Source: Lentisalinibacter sp037382365 (GTDB lineage: Bacteria > Pseudomonadota > Gammaproteobacteria > Steroidobacterales > Woeseiaceae). From it: a stretch of DNA of 64,000 nt. The stretch covers positions 1-64,000 of the forward strand of contig JARRPZ010000011.1 in the NCBI GenBank assembly GCA_037382365.1, written 5' to 3'. Made by a program: the position numbers and the translations under genes. The notes beneath the pieces are model-generated. The model had not been told where the DNA came from, did not search any database, and saw only the letters and a program-made list of their open reading frames with translations. Below, piece after piece: positions 7,301 through 16,494 of the stretch (positions are counted from its first letter, which is position 1; each line of letters opens with the position of its first letter).

Positions 7301-10291
7301 GCGGTGGACGACAATTTCGTGCGCCGTTTCCACGGCCTGGGCCGTGATGTCTGGGTGGTGGACATGCGCAGCAGCTGCGGGATGCCGACGGCGCGCGCAC
7401 CGTGGAGCTTCGAACAGATGGCATTCCGGGATATACCGGAAGCCGTGGGCTACGTCTGCGAGGAGACGGGCCGGCCTCAGGTCGACATCATCGCTCACTG
7501 CATGGGCGCCGCGATGCTCGGCATGGCGCTGCTGTTTGACGAGGACCTGCACGAGGGCTTCGCGAATCCCGGGGCACGAGCCCAACTCTCGCATCGTATC
7601 CGGCGCGTCGTCTTCACCCAGGTCGGTCCGGTCATGACCTTCGCGCCGGCAAATGTCTTCCGGGCCTACGTGGCCAAATTCGTCCGCCAGTGGCTGCCGG
7701 ACAATTACGAGTTCGATCCGGGCCCCAATCCGGGCCCTGGCGATCGCCTGCTGGACCGTCTGCTGGCGACCGTCCCCTATTCGAAGCGCGAATTCCGCCT
7801 GGAGAATCCCATCCTGCCCTGGAAGCGAACGCCCTGGACGCAGATCCGTCACCGCATGGACGCCCTGTACGGCCGGACATTCAACGTCGAGCATATGGAG
7901 AAGCAGACGCTCGAGCACATCCGAGACTTCTTCGGGCCGCTCAGCATAGACACCGTGTCTCAGACCATCCATTTCGCCCGCTTTCACATCATCACCGATA
8001 TTCATGGCCGAAACCTGTGGGTGGCGCGGAGCGCGCTGAAGGAAAAGCTGGGCGACGGGCTGCCGCTGCTCATGGTGAGCGCCCGGCAGAACGGGCTCAT
8101 GGATTTCTCGACCCTGCGGCGGATGGAGCGGGTGTTCAAGGAGGACGCCGGTCTGCCTTTCCACAGCGCGGCCATCGACGATGCGGGCCACCAGGATTGT
8201 CTCATCGGTGCCGTGCCGCGCCAGAAGACACTGGCCGAAATCGAGGGATTCCTGGCGCCGACGCAGCCCGACCGGGAGCCTGTTGCGGAAACGCCGGAAC
8301 CACTTGTCGCCTACAGTCCCTGGATCGGTCCGGTCCTGACGCAGGAAGTGCTGCAGGATGCCGTCGGAATCAGGACCATCCGTATCGGCACCCGGCCGAC
8401 CCACCTGCGGCCCGAAGGCGTCCTGCTGCTCAGGGTGTGGATCGAGGGCACCGACATTCTGCGGGATCGCGACACCTCTTTCCTGGATACGGCCGATGCG
8501 TCGCTATCGGGACTGCAGGCGACCTATGTGACGAAGACCACACCCGTGCGCGGAGCCGGTTGGTACAAGCTCGAACTGCCTGTGGCAGCCGATTCGGACG
8601 AACACAATGCCTGGCTGGTGCTCGTCATCTACAATGAAGCCGAAGCGCTCAACGAGCGGCACGACGGCCATTACCGGTTGTCGAACTTCGACGGGCGACT
8701 GGCAACCCCCCTGCCATTGAAGATCGTCCCGCTCAGCGGCGAACTGGATCCCGAGGTCGAGGCCGCGCTCGGCAGGATGGGGAAGGACAAGAGCATGGCA
8801 TCGTCGGCGGAGCCGGACGTCCCGTGCCTGGTCGATGATGGCCTGGCGCTGCCCGTCGATTTCTTCAAAGCCACAATGTCGGCCGCCACGCGTGTGTTGA
8901 GGGCTCACGCCGCGGCACAAAGAGCGCGGGGCGAACACCCGGCGCCCGTGGCTGCGGATGAGACCGATCGGCCGCCGATCGTCCTGCTGCGGGACGGCGA
9001 GACGGCCGACGAGACAGCCGAGGAGGCGGCCGACGGGCTGCCGCCCGTGGCGGTGGCGGAAGCTGCCGTCGACAGGTTGCAGGACGAGAATTTCCAACTG
9101 ATGGATGGCGTGATCCCCGATCCGGAGGCGGCGCCGTCTGACGAGTGCCGGTTCCTGCTCGCGAGTTGCCAGTATCCGGCCAGCTTGCTCGACTCGCCAC
9201 TGGCCTACGACTCCTATCGCCTCACGATGGAACGCGTGAGTTCGGCAGAGACTGAGGCACCGGCAGCCGGGATCGTGCCACGCTTCGGAATCTTCGCCGG
9301 CGACCAGGTCTACGCGGACGCCTCCGCCGGCCTGTCCGATCCCAGCGTTCGGGATGGCCGCTTCCGCATCCCTTATGAGGACCTGCTCCGTTTCCCCTAT
9401 GTCCGGAGCGTGCTGCGTCGGATCCCGTCCTACATGCTGCTGGACGATCACGAACTCGACGATAACTGGGAACCGGTCGCCGGTGACACGAAGAACGTGG
9501 AGCTGGGCACAGTGGGTGTCGACGCCTACAGGAAGTACCAGCGGGGCCTCGACGAGACCCTGCCCTATGAGTTCAAGGCGGATGACTTCGACTTCTTCCA
9601 GCTGGATATCCGCAGCGGGCGCCAGCAGCGAAACGTCTCGGAGGTGGATCGGTGTCGACTGTGGTCCGACGATGCGGACTTCGATGCCTTCACCCAATGG
9701 CTGGCCGGGACCACGAACGGCGGCGACCAGCGCCCGCGCTTCGTCGTGACGCCATCCATGCTCCTGCCACGACACCGCCAGGCGGCTCAATGGGGCTCGG
9801 TTGCGGCTGCGCTGAATTCCGACGGTTGGGACGGCTATCCGCTGTCGCTGCTGACCATGCTGAAGACCATCGTCGATGCGCAAGCGAGAAACCTCGTGTT
9901 CCTTTCCGGCGACGAGCACTTGGCCAGCCATGCCCGCATCGAGGTCCGTGAACGCGCCAGTGACGAGAGTGTGGTGATCCACTCGGTCCACACCGCGGCC
10001 GCGTTTGCACCGTACCCGTTTGCAAACGGTTCCCGGTATCGCCATCTGGTCGACGAGACATTCTACTTCTCCATCGTGGCGGGCAACGGCTTGTCGATGG
10101 CCAGCGAACAGACGAGTAGCCCCGGCTCGATAGACCCGGACGACTACGACTATGTGTGCGAGGTCACCACCCGTTATCCGGCGCCTGCCGACGGCATGAC
10201 CTATCTCAGGGCCTATCGTGACGGCGGCCGCTGGAGCATGGACTGTGAGTTCGCCTCGGAGACCCTGCGGATCGCCGATCTGAGCGCCTGA
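4313..10291 (+). CDS. Giant fusion: GMC oxidoreductase + alpha/beta hydrolase + PhoD-like phosphoesterase
   Basis: This 1992-residue protein has no signal peptide. Domain 1 (about 30-600) is a cholesterol-oxidase-like GMC flavoprotein: FAD-binding VLVVGSGYGG near 33-43, ANGLGGGSLINAGV, a Cys cluster C224/C227/C230/C234, active-site HPLGGC with H527, and N576 in GANPAL. A GMC-associated region with no motif I can name follows (about 600-960). Domain 2 (about 970-1310) is an alpha/beta hydrolase: MLHGYSAS oxyanion segment, nucleophile elbow AHCMGA with C1063 where Ser is usual, and a plausible catalytic H1293. After a polar linker, domain 3 (about 1610-1990) is PhoD-like: LASCQYP, GDQVYAD with D1664, DDHELDDNW at 1711-1719, GDEH near 1867. 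It is translationally coupled to the upstream membrane protein. A lipid or sterol-like substrate is a guess from the GMC subfamily; the reaction is unknown. The frame is open throughout with GC-rich codon use like its neighbours. Confidence 0.85.
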   Translation: MTQPHYDRSGTSWLSRGFEQLARSAADESPVFDVLVVGSGYGGAIAAATLSRYGKIDGGGNIVPLDICVLERGNEYLPGAFPANSTELAGHVRFGRNRSGLFDFRPGPDVSTLVANGLGGGSLINAGVMVRPHPDTFSGRWPAALNDIAELEPYYARAEMLVGAVHEEGGGTVDTRIETDRDGNPLRKLEALRQLGQAYTTSAAKVTIAGTDRVNRAGVQLSECLRCGDCATGCNHNAKDSLDTNLLHEAHRRGVRIYSGATVLRIHRGEDDEWQLETVFTDAGRRAREPAPTMLRARRVILAAGTLGSTEILKRSASATLKFSRQLGRRCSTNGDALITHFRTDTEVAAAGREADAPDERRIGSTINGIIDLRDQADPQLRGLLVEEMASPASLTRLFGEIYATANAVHGLGECDRSRHEEGFPEDDAFELRDRDIENSGLYAMMGDDDAQGEIELTGEDADADGSARLRWPGLGDHPLFERQVKAFQRLAEGRGGRVLPNPLWRPLPEGVGLISQVGTGPLVTVHPLGGCPMADDVEDGVVDDLGRVFDGDGYGTHDGLVVLDGAIVPTALGANPALTIAALALRASEKLAADEWQYHERDADAAPDWTEFERPRFREIIHGFAPDPTTIRVTERMRGIMPLRNVDGEVRDWVVEFTIRSRDKSLRELARPSAGPSNGVIDIAAPDTDATIRSSLRIVDPEDYEEAVLTAGTPREVEQAISDVAAFETAITDGSLVVLDREACGKLRRVLRGAWAWLWNHGTRDIWQSFGQPGPRSGLFERIRSGIAVASHAGECRVMRYQLELADAVPSTIAASDGTEGRIVGRKRFTYGLCSNPWLQLSELELTRFPGLVQPRRSILSLDQAFLARVRIPLIEITGENDGVTALAELASFLAYLGRMVIGIHAWSFRAPDPPREIREPERLPGNLAGMAPPHVYDLYLGDERPLGPGPAGHGQGDPVPVHVRLTRYANADSDAPPIVMLHGYSASGTTFAHDAVDDNFVRRFHGLGRDVWVVDMRSSCGMPTARAPWSFEQMAFRDIPEAVGYVCEETGRPQVDIIAHCMGAAMLGMALLFDEDLHEGFANPGARAQLSHRIRRVVFTQVGPVMTFAPANVFRAYVAKFVRQWLPDNYEFDPGPNPGPGDRLLDRLLATVPYSKREFRLENPILPWKRTPWTQIRHRMDALYGRTFNVEHMEKQTLEHIRDFFGPLSIDTVSQTIHFARFHIITDIHGRNLWVARSALKEKLGDGLPLLMVSARQNGLMDFSTLRRMERVFKEDAGLPFHSAAIDDAGHQDCLIGAVPRQKTLAEIEGFLAPTQPDREPVAETPEPLVAYSPWIGPVLTQEVLQDAVGIRTIRIGTRPTHLRPEGVLLLRVWIEGTDILRDRDTSFLDTADASLSGLQATYVTKTTPVRGAGWYKLELPVAADSDEHNAWLVLVIYNEAEALNERHDGHYRLSNFDGRLATPLPLKIVPLSGELDPEVEAALGRMGKDKSMASSAEPDVPCLVDDGLALPVDFFKATMSAATRVLRAHAAAQRARGEHPAPVAADETDRPPIVLLRDGETADETAEEAADGLPPVAVAEAAVDRLQDENFQLMDGVIPDPEAAPSDECRFLLASCQYPASLLDSPLAYDSYRLTMERVSSAETEAPAAGIVPRFGIFAGDQVYADASAGLSDPSVRDGRFRIPYEDLLRFPYVRSVLRRIPSYMLLDDHELDDNWEPVAGDTKNVELGTVGVDAYRKYQRGLDETLPYEFKADDFDFFQLDIRSGRQQRNVSEVDRCRLWSDDADFDAFTQWLAGTTNGGDQRPRFVVTPSMLLPRHRQAAQWGSVAAALNSDGWDGYPLSLLTMLKTIVDAQARNLVFLSGDEHLASHARIEVRERASDESVVIHSVHTAAAFAPYPFANGSRYRHLVDETFYFSIVAGNGLSMASEQTSSPGSIDPDDYDYVCEVTTRYPAPADGMTYLRAYRDGGRWSMDCEFASETLRIADLSA

Positions 10292-10363
10292 GCCGGCGGC
10301 GCCGAATGGACGACCCGGACTTGCCGGACCGATGAGTGTCGCGCCGGATTCGCGGCGGTGAGA

Positions 10364-10440
<77 letters not shown>

Positions 10441-10451
10441 GCGCGGGCGCC

Positions 10452-10480
10452 AGTATAGCCAGCACGTCCGCGCTCGTCAT
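10452..10480 (-). promoter_or_regulatory. Putative sigma70 promoter of the CAU tRNA
   Basis: On the minus strand a -35-like ATGACG and a -10 TATACT are separated by exactly 17 bases, and the -10 ends 12 bases before the tRNA 5' end. Two perfect 12-bp tandem units lie at the -35 and upstream of it. Confidence 0.5.
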
Positions 10481-10502
10481 TATGGTCGTTATTATGGTCG
10501 TT
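10479..10502. repeat. Perfect 12-bp tandem duplication
   Basis: The unit attatggtcgtt occurs twice back to back (10479-10490 and 10491-10502) in the gap between the tRNA and yqcC, next to the tRNA promoter. It looks like a small slippage product. Confidence 0.85.
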
Positions 10503-10551
10503 CAAGGCCCGGCGTGGGATTACGCCGGCTCGGATATGCCACAATCGGCCC

Positions 10552-10911
10552 ATGGACGCGATTCAGGACGCAATCGCCGATGTCGTCGGCCGCATAGAGC
10601 GGGAGATGCGACGGATCGATCTGTGGGAGAGTGAGCGTCCCGCTCCGTCCCGGCTCGGAAGCCCCCAGCCATTCTGCTTCGATACGCTGCGTTTTCACCA
10701 GTGGCTGCAATGGTTGTTTCTGCCGAGGATGCGGCGCATCCTTGCCGCCGGCGGCCACGGCATGCCGCAGGCCAGCGCCATCCACCCCTATGCCGACGAG
10801 TGTCTGCGCGAGTGTCCGCAGGATACGGAGGAACTCCTGTTCCTGATCCGAACCTTCGACGACCTGATCAGCGACGGTGCAGCGCCGGATGGCGGACCGC
10901 CGGTCCACTGA
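10552..10911 (+). CDS. yqcC: YqcC family protein (DUF446)
   Basis: This 119-residue protein has the family core: an N-terminal helical segment (VVGRIEREMRRIDLW), then PFCFDTLRFHQWLQWLFLPRM around residues 40-62, matching the Cys-Asp-Thr/QWLQW/PRM pattern of the YqcC family. The fold is a small helical bundle with no known enzymatic role; in enterobacteria the gene usually sits beside the tRNA-pseudouridine synthase truC. Here it lies between a tRNA gene and a membrane-anchored EEP-family gene starting 7 bases after its stop, so the two are probably co-transcribed. Function unknown. Confidence 0.8.
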   Translation: MDAIQDAIADVVGRIEREMRRIDLWESERPAPSRLGSPQPFCFDTLRFHQWLQWLFLPRMRRILAAGGHGMPQASAIHPYADECLRECPQDTEELLFLIRTFDDLISDGAAPDGGPPVH

Positions 10912-10918
10912 GGCCTCC

Positions 10919-11845
10919 ATGTGGCGCAGGCTCGTCCGACTGGCCGCGGTGGGCGGCATGCTCTGTCTCCTCCTCCCCCTGGCGGAACCGCTGTGGTGGA
11001 TGCTCGGCCTGCCCGCGCACTTCCCGCTGCAGATCGCCTGTCTGGCCCTTACCGCCTGCCTGATCGCTGTCGCGCTGCGCGAGCGGGGAGCGGCGATCCT
11101 GCTGGCCGTCGTCCTCGCGGTAAGCATCTTCCAGGCCAGAGAATACCTGCCGCGTCTGGCGACGGCGGAGGCGTCTGCAGCGGAGCTGACGGTCGTGGCG
11201 CTGAACGTCTCCCGCCGCAATACCGACGCCGGTGTTGCGGCGGCATGGTTGCGGCGGACCGGGGCCGATCTGGTCGTGCTGTCCGAATATACGCCGTCCG
11301 CCGCGGCCAGCCTGGCCGGCCTCGCGGACCGGTATCCGCATCGGATCGAGGAGGTCCGCGAGGGGGCCTGGGGCATCGCGCTCCTCAGTCGCCACCCGAT
11401 CGTGGCCGGGCGGGTCATCTATCCCGGCGAGGTCGACACGCCGGTGATCGATGCGGCCATCGAGCTGCCGCGCGGGCGGCTGCGATTCTTCGGCGTCCAT
11501 CCGCGCTCGCCCGTCTCGGCTCGCCATGTCGCCGAACGCGATGCCCAGCTTCGGGCGGTGGCGGCACTGGCCGCGGGGGAGGCGGGAAGCACCCTGGTCT
11601 GCGGCGATTTCAACGACACGCCATTCTCGGCCGGCTTCCGGGAGTTCAGGGCGCGATCCGGGCTGGCGAACGCGGCAGCGGGCCAGGGTTATCCGGCGAC
11701 GTTCCCGGTCGGCCCGGTGCCGGTCTGGATACCCATCGATCATTGCCTGTACGGCGGCGATCTCGAGCCGGTCAGGGTCGTGACCGGGCCGGACGTGGGT
11801 TCCGATCATCTGCCTCTGGTGGCCGGGTTCCGTTACCGGGACTGA
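10919..11845 (+). CDS. Membrane-anchored endonuclease/exonuclease/phosphatase family protein
   Basis: The product has 308 residues. The N-terminal about 85 residues hold three hydrophobic helices (VGGMLCLLLPLAEPLWWML, LQIACLALTACLIAVAL, AILLAVVLAVSIF), followed by an EEP domain: VALNVSRRNTD (N), LVVLSEYT (catalytic Glu), LLSRHPI, CGDFNDTPFS (D/N pair) and the closing GSDHLPL (D/H). All core metal-binding positions of the fold are present. Members hydrolyse phosphodiesters or phosphomonoesters in nucleic acids or lipids; the substrate here is not predictable. ATG at 10919 is preferred, with GAGG 5 bases upstream and no overlap with yqcC. The catalytic domain probably faces the periplasm, by analogy with similar membrane-anchored members. 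Confidence 0.8.
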   Translation: MWRRLVRLAAVGGMLCLLLPLAEPLWWMLGLPAHFPLQIACLALTACLIAVALRERGAAILLAVVLAVSIFQAREYLPRLATAEASAAELTVVALNVSRRNTDAGVAAAWLRRTGADLVVLSEYTPSAAASLAGLADRYPHRIEEVREGAWGIALLSRHPIVAGRVIYPGEVDTPVIDAAIELPRGRLRFFGVHPRSPVSARHVAERDAQLRAVAALAAGEAGSTLVCGDFNDTPFSAGFREFRARSGLANAAAGQGYPATFPVGPVPVWIPIDHCLYGGDLEPVRVVTGPDVGSDHLPLVAGFRYRD

Positions 11846-11855
11846 GCCGGCCACG

Positions 11856-11887
11856 AAAAAGGGCGGGCCCCGTCCGGGACCCGCCCT
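11856..11887 (-). terminator. Rho-independent terminator of the rpoD operon
   Basis: A GC-only stem (GGGCGGG...CCCGCCC) is followed on the minus strand by TTTTT, 25 bases after the rpoD stop. It lies between convergent genes and may also slow plus-strand transcription. Confidence 0.88.
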
Positions 11888-11911
11888 TCGTCTCTTGGCC
11901 GCGATCCGCGA

Positions 11912-13729
<1,818 letters not shown>

Positions 13730-13767
13730 AAACAGAACCTCTGTAGGTGGGGTGGGCAAACGGTTAA

Positions 13768-15546
13768 CTATACTGAATTTTCTTCAATATTTCCAGCATT
13801 TCCTGATCTCGGCGAGGGGCGCGAGAGCAACTGCCGCAACTCCTCCCTTTCTTCGGCGGACAGCGCCCCGTCGCGCCCCTTCTGGCGCAGGAATTCGACA
13901 CGATCGTGCCGCGCCGCCTGTGCCAGTTGGCGGATGCATCCGGCCAGTTCCGCCGCGGCATCGAAATCGTCGGTACCCGGCATCTCGCTCGCGGCCAGGG
14001 CGGCCAGGTGTTCGCCATGACGCCGGTGCCGCCACCGCTCGAGGATGCCCGCCGTATTCATATGAGGTTCGGCCTGCAGCGTTTCAAGGAGTTCCACGAG
14101 GAGGTCGGCACCGGGTCGGGTCAGCCCGGCCAGCCGCTCGACGTCGACCGTCGCGGCGCTCGCGGGGTGGTGCAGCAGCAGCGTGATGGCGTGGCGGACC
14201 AGCGTCGGGCGGCCCGTCTGCACCCGCGGGCGTGCCGGGCGGCGGGATTCGCGCGGTTGCTCGGCGGGGCTTTCCATCATGCCCGCGAGGCGGCTGCCCG
14301 CCATGCCGACCGCTTCGCCGAGGCGCTCCAGCAGCAGCTCCCGGTAGATGCCGAGCGGGATGCGGGCGACGAGCGGGCGGGCGAGTTCCGCGAGTCGTGC
14401 GCGACCGTCCACGGATTCCAGGTCGACCCGGGAGGCGAGTTCCTCGACCAGGAAGTCCGACAGTGGGCGGCCGGCATCGAGTACCGCCTCGAAGGCGGTC
14501 GCCCCCTGGGTCGACACGAGTGAGTCCGGGTCCTCGCCCTCCGGCAGGAAGGCGAACCGGATCTCCCGCCCCTCCCTGACCTGGGGCAGGGCATTTTCCA
14601 GTGCGCGCCACGCGGCTGCCCGTCCCGCCCGGTCTCCGTCGAAACAGAAGCAGACCGTATCGGTGAGTCTGAACACGCGGGCCAGATGGTCGGCGGTCGT
14701 CGCCGTGCCGAGTGTGGCGACCGCGTAACCGACGCCATGGCGGGCGAGTGCGACGACGTCCATGTAACCCTCGACGACGACCAGCCGCCGGATGTCCCGC
14801 AGGCGTTTCTTCGCCTCGTACAGACCATAGAGCTCGCGTCCCTTGTGGAAGAGCACGGTCTCCGGAGAGTTCAGGTACTTCGGCTCCTCGTCGCCGAGGA
14901 CCCGGCCGCCGAAACCGATCGTCCGGCCTCTGGCATCCCGGATCGGGAACATGACGCGGTGGCGGAAACGGTCGTGGTAGCCGCCGTCGTCGCGGCGGAT
15001 GACCAGGCCGGTGGCGTGCAGACGTTCGATCGATTCGTCGTCGGTGCCGAAGCGTTTCAGGACATGGTCCCATCCCGCCGGCACGTAGCCGATCCGATAG
15101 GCTCTGGCGGTGGCGCCGTCGATACCGCGCTGTTTCAGGTAGGCGACTGCCTCGTCGCTGTCCCGGAGCTGATCCACGTAGTACTGTTCGACGCGCGAGG
15201 TCAGCGCGAGCAACGCATCGAGTTTGCGGGTCGGCCGCGAGTCCGCCTCTCTGGGGACCTCGATGCCCACCATGCCGGCGATCTCCTCGACGGCCTCGAC
15301 GAAGCTGAGATGATCGTGTTCCATGAGGAAACCGACGGCGGTGCCGTGCGCGCCGCAGCCGAAACAGTGGTAGAACCCCTTGTCCGGGCTGACGGTGAAA
15401 GACGGGGTCTTCTCGCCGTGGAAAGGGCACAGCGCCTTGTATTCCCGCCCGGCCTTACGGAGCTGGAGGCGCGTGCCGAGCACCTCCGCGATGTCCACGC
15501 GGGCGATGAGGTCGTCGATGAATTCCTGGGGGATGCGGCCGCTCAT
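13768..15546 (-). CDS. dnaG: DNA primase DnaG
   Basis: This 592-residue primase makes RNA primers at the replication fork. The N-terminal zinc-binding domain (about 35-70) shows CPFH and CFGCGAHG ligands; the RNA-polymerase core has ERLHATGL-type helices and RDARGRTIGFGGR. The TOPRIM core has VVVEGYMDVVAL near 258 with the catalytic Glu, and CFDGDRAGR with the DxD metal ligands. The C-terminal part (about 430-592) is the helical DnaB-interaction region and is poorly conserved, as usual. Its place between yqeY/rpsU and rpoD is the classic macromolecular-synthesis operon, which couples ribosome, replication and transcription components. Confidence 0.98.
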   Translation of the reverse strand: MSGRIPQEFIDDLIARVDIAEVLGTRLQLRKAGREYKALCPFHGEKTPSFTVSPDKGFYHCFGCGAHGTAVGFLMEHDHLSFVEAVEEIAGMVGIEVPREADSRPTRKLDALLALTSRVEQYYVDQLRDSDEAVAYLKQRGIDGATARAYRIGYVPAGWDHVLKRFGTDDESIERLHATGLVIRRDDGGYHDRFRHRVMFPIRDARGRTIGFGGRVLGDEEPKYLNSPETVLFHKGRELYGLYEAKKRLRDIRRLVVVEGYMDVVALARHGVGYAVATLGTATTADHLARVFRLTDTVCFCFDGDRAGRAAAWRALENALPQVREGREIRFAFLPEGEDPDSLVSTQGATAFEAVLDAGRPLSDFLVEELASRVDLESVDGRARLAELARPLVARIPLGIYRELLLERLGEAVGMAGSRLAGMMESPAEQPRESRRPARPRVQTGRPTLVRHAITLLLHHPASAATVDVERLAGLTRPGADLLVELLETLQAEPHMNTAGILERWRHRRHGEHLAALAASEMPGTDDFDAAAELAGCIRQLAQAARHDRVEFLRQKGRDGALSAEEREELRQLLSRPSPRSGNAGNIEENSV

Positions 15547-15631
15547 TTCGCCTCCACCGGCAGCTGCCGGCGCGTTCGCCAGAGCATAGCCGGGCCGAGG
15601 TGCTGACGCGAACGCCGCGTGGGGGCGAGTC

Positions 15632-16078
15632 TCAGCCGGCCAGCTTCGACTTCACGCGAGCGCTCACTGCGCCCATGTCCGCGCGGCCCCGGGCCCGCGA
15701 CTTGACCAGACCCATGACCTTGCCCATGTCGCGGAGCGACTCCGCACCGGTCTCGGCGAGTGCCGCATCGATCAGCGCCTCGATCTCGGCATCCGACAGG
15801 GGCTCGGGGAGGTACGTCGAGAGTACGGCGATCTCTGTGGTTTCCTTGTCCGCGAGATCCTGCCGCCCGCCGGACTCGTACTGGGCGACGGATTCCCGAC
15901 GCTGTTTCACCATCTTCTCGAGGACCGCCAGGACGTCGGCGTCGGTCAGTTCCTTCCGCTCGTCCACTTCCCGTTGTTTGATGGCCGCCAGCAGCATGCG
16001 GATGACGCCAAGACGGTCCTTCTCGCCCGCCCTCATCGCCGTCTTCATGTCTGCGGTGATGCGGTCCTTGAGCTCCAT
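15632..16078 (-). CDS. yqeY: GatB/YqeY domain protein
   Basis: This 148-residue protein is a stand-alone version of the C-terminal helical domain of the GatB amidotransferase subunit. Family features are the N-terminal LKDRITADMKTAMRAGEKDRLGVIRML, central TYLPEPLSDAEIEAL, and the end MGKVMGLVKSRARGRADM. In GatB this domain contacts tRNA; a role for the free-standing YqeY in tRNA-dependent amidation is suspected but unproven. It sits 16 bases after rpsU and 85 bases before dnaG, and is a common extra member of this operon outside enterics. Confidence 0.92.
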   Translation of the reverse strand: MELKDRITADMKTAMRAGEKDRLGVIRMLLAAIKQREVDERKELTDADVLAVLEKMVKQRRESVAQYESGGRQDLADKETTEIAVLSTYLPEPLSDAEIEALIDAALAETGAESLRDMGKVMGLVKSRARGRADMGAVSARVKSKLAG

Positions 16079-16094
16079 GGCGGGAGCGGCGGCT

Positions 16095-16310
16095 TCAGTA
16101 GAGCCGCTTGCGGCGGTTCTGGTCGCGGGAGAGGCGCTTCATGTGCCGCTTGACCGCGGCTGCCTTCTTGCGCTTGCGTTCCTGGGTGGGCTTCTCGTAG
16201 AACTCCCGGCGACGCAGCTCGGTGAGCACGCCCGCTTTCTCGCAGGCACGCTTGAATCGCCGCAGTGCGGCGTCGAAATACTCGTTCTCTCTGACTTTTA
16301 CGCTCGGCAT
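16095..16310 (-). CDS. rpsU: 30S ribosomal protein bS21
   Basis: This 71-residue protein is full length for the family. It starts MPSVKVRENEYFDAALRRFKR and ends in a strongly basic tail rich in Arg and Lys (KKAAAVKRHMKRL, RRKRLY). bS21 sits on the 30S platform near the anti-Shine-Dalgarno helix and assists initiation. As first gene of rpsU-yqeY-dnaG-rpoD it is read from the promoter at 16427-16455, leaving a leader of about 110 nt. Confidence 0.98.
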   Translation of the reverse strand: MPSVKVRENEYFDAALRRFKRACEKAGVLTELRRREFYEKPTQERKRKKAAAVKRHMKRLSRDQNRRKRLY

Positions 16311-16426
16311 ATATTTTCCGACAAACAGGTTGTGCGGCAGTTCAAGGCCGACTGGGCGGCCCGCTGCGCTGGCAGGTTGGACGAATCCGGGCTGGACAAT
16401 TCCGCAGCCGCGGACAAAGACCGCCG

Positions 16427-16455
16427 ATTTTACGCGCGCTCCCGAATGAATGCAA
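16427..16455 (-). promoter_or_regulatory. Sigma70 promoter of the rpsU-yqeY-dnaG-rpoD operon
   Basis: On the minus strand TTGCAT (-35, 16450-16455) and TAAAAT (-10, 16427-16432) are separated by exactly 17 bases, upstream of rpsU and oriented towards it. Confidence 0.7.
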
Positions 16456-16479
16456 AAGCCTTTTGGGGTTTCGGTAGGG

Positions 16480-16485
16480 TATTAT
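16480..16485 (+). promoter_or_regulatory. Possible -10 element of tsaD, implying a very short leader
   Basis: TATTAT ends 9 bases before the tsaD ATG, so a start site at the usual distance would fall within a few bases of the initiation codon. No convincing -35 is seen, and no purine-rich ribosome site precedes the ATG. Confidence 0.3.
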
Positions 16486-16494
16486 CCCGCCGCT

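Noticed and set aside
6332..8404. Long open frame of 690 codons antisense to the giant fusion gene
   Set aside because: It has no recognisable domain, is typical of GC-rich antisense shadowing, and the plus-strand frame shows three conserved enzyme folds.
15555..15568. Palindrome CCGGCAGCTGCCGG between dnaG and yqeY as a terminator
   Set aside because: No U-run follows on either strand and the genes belong to one operon.
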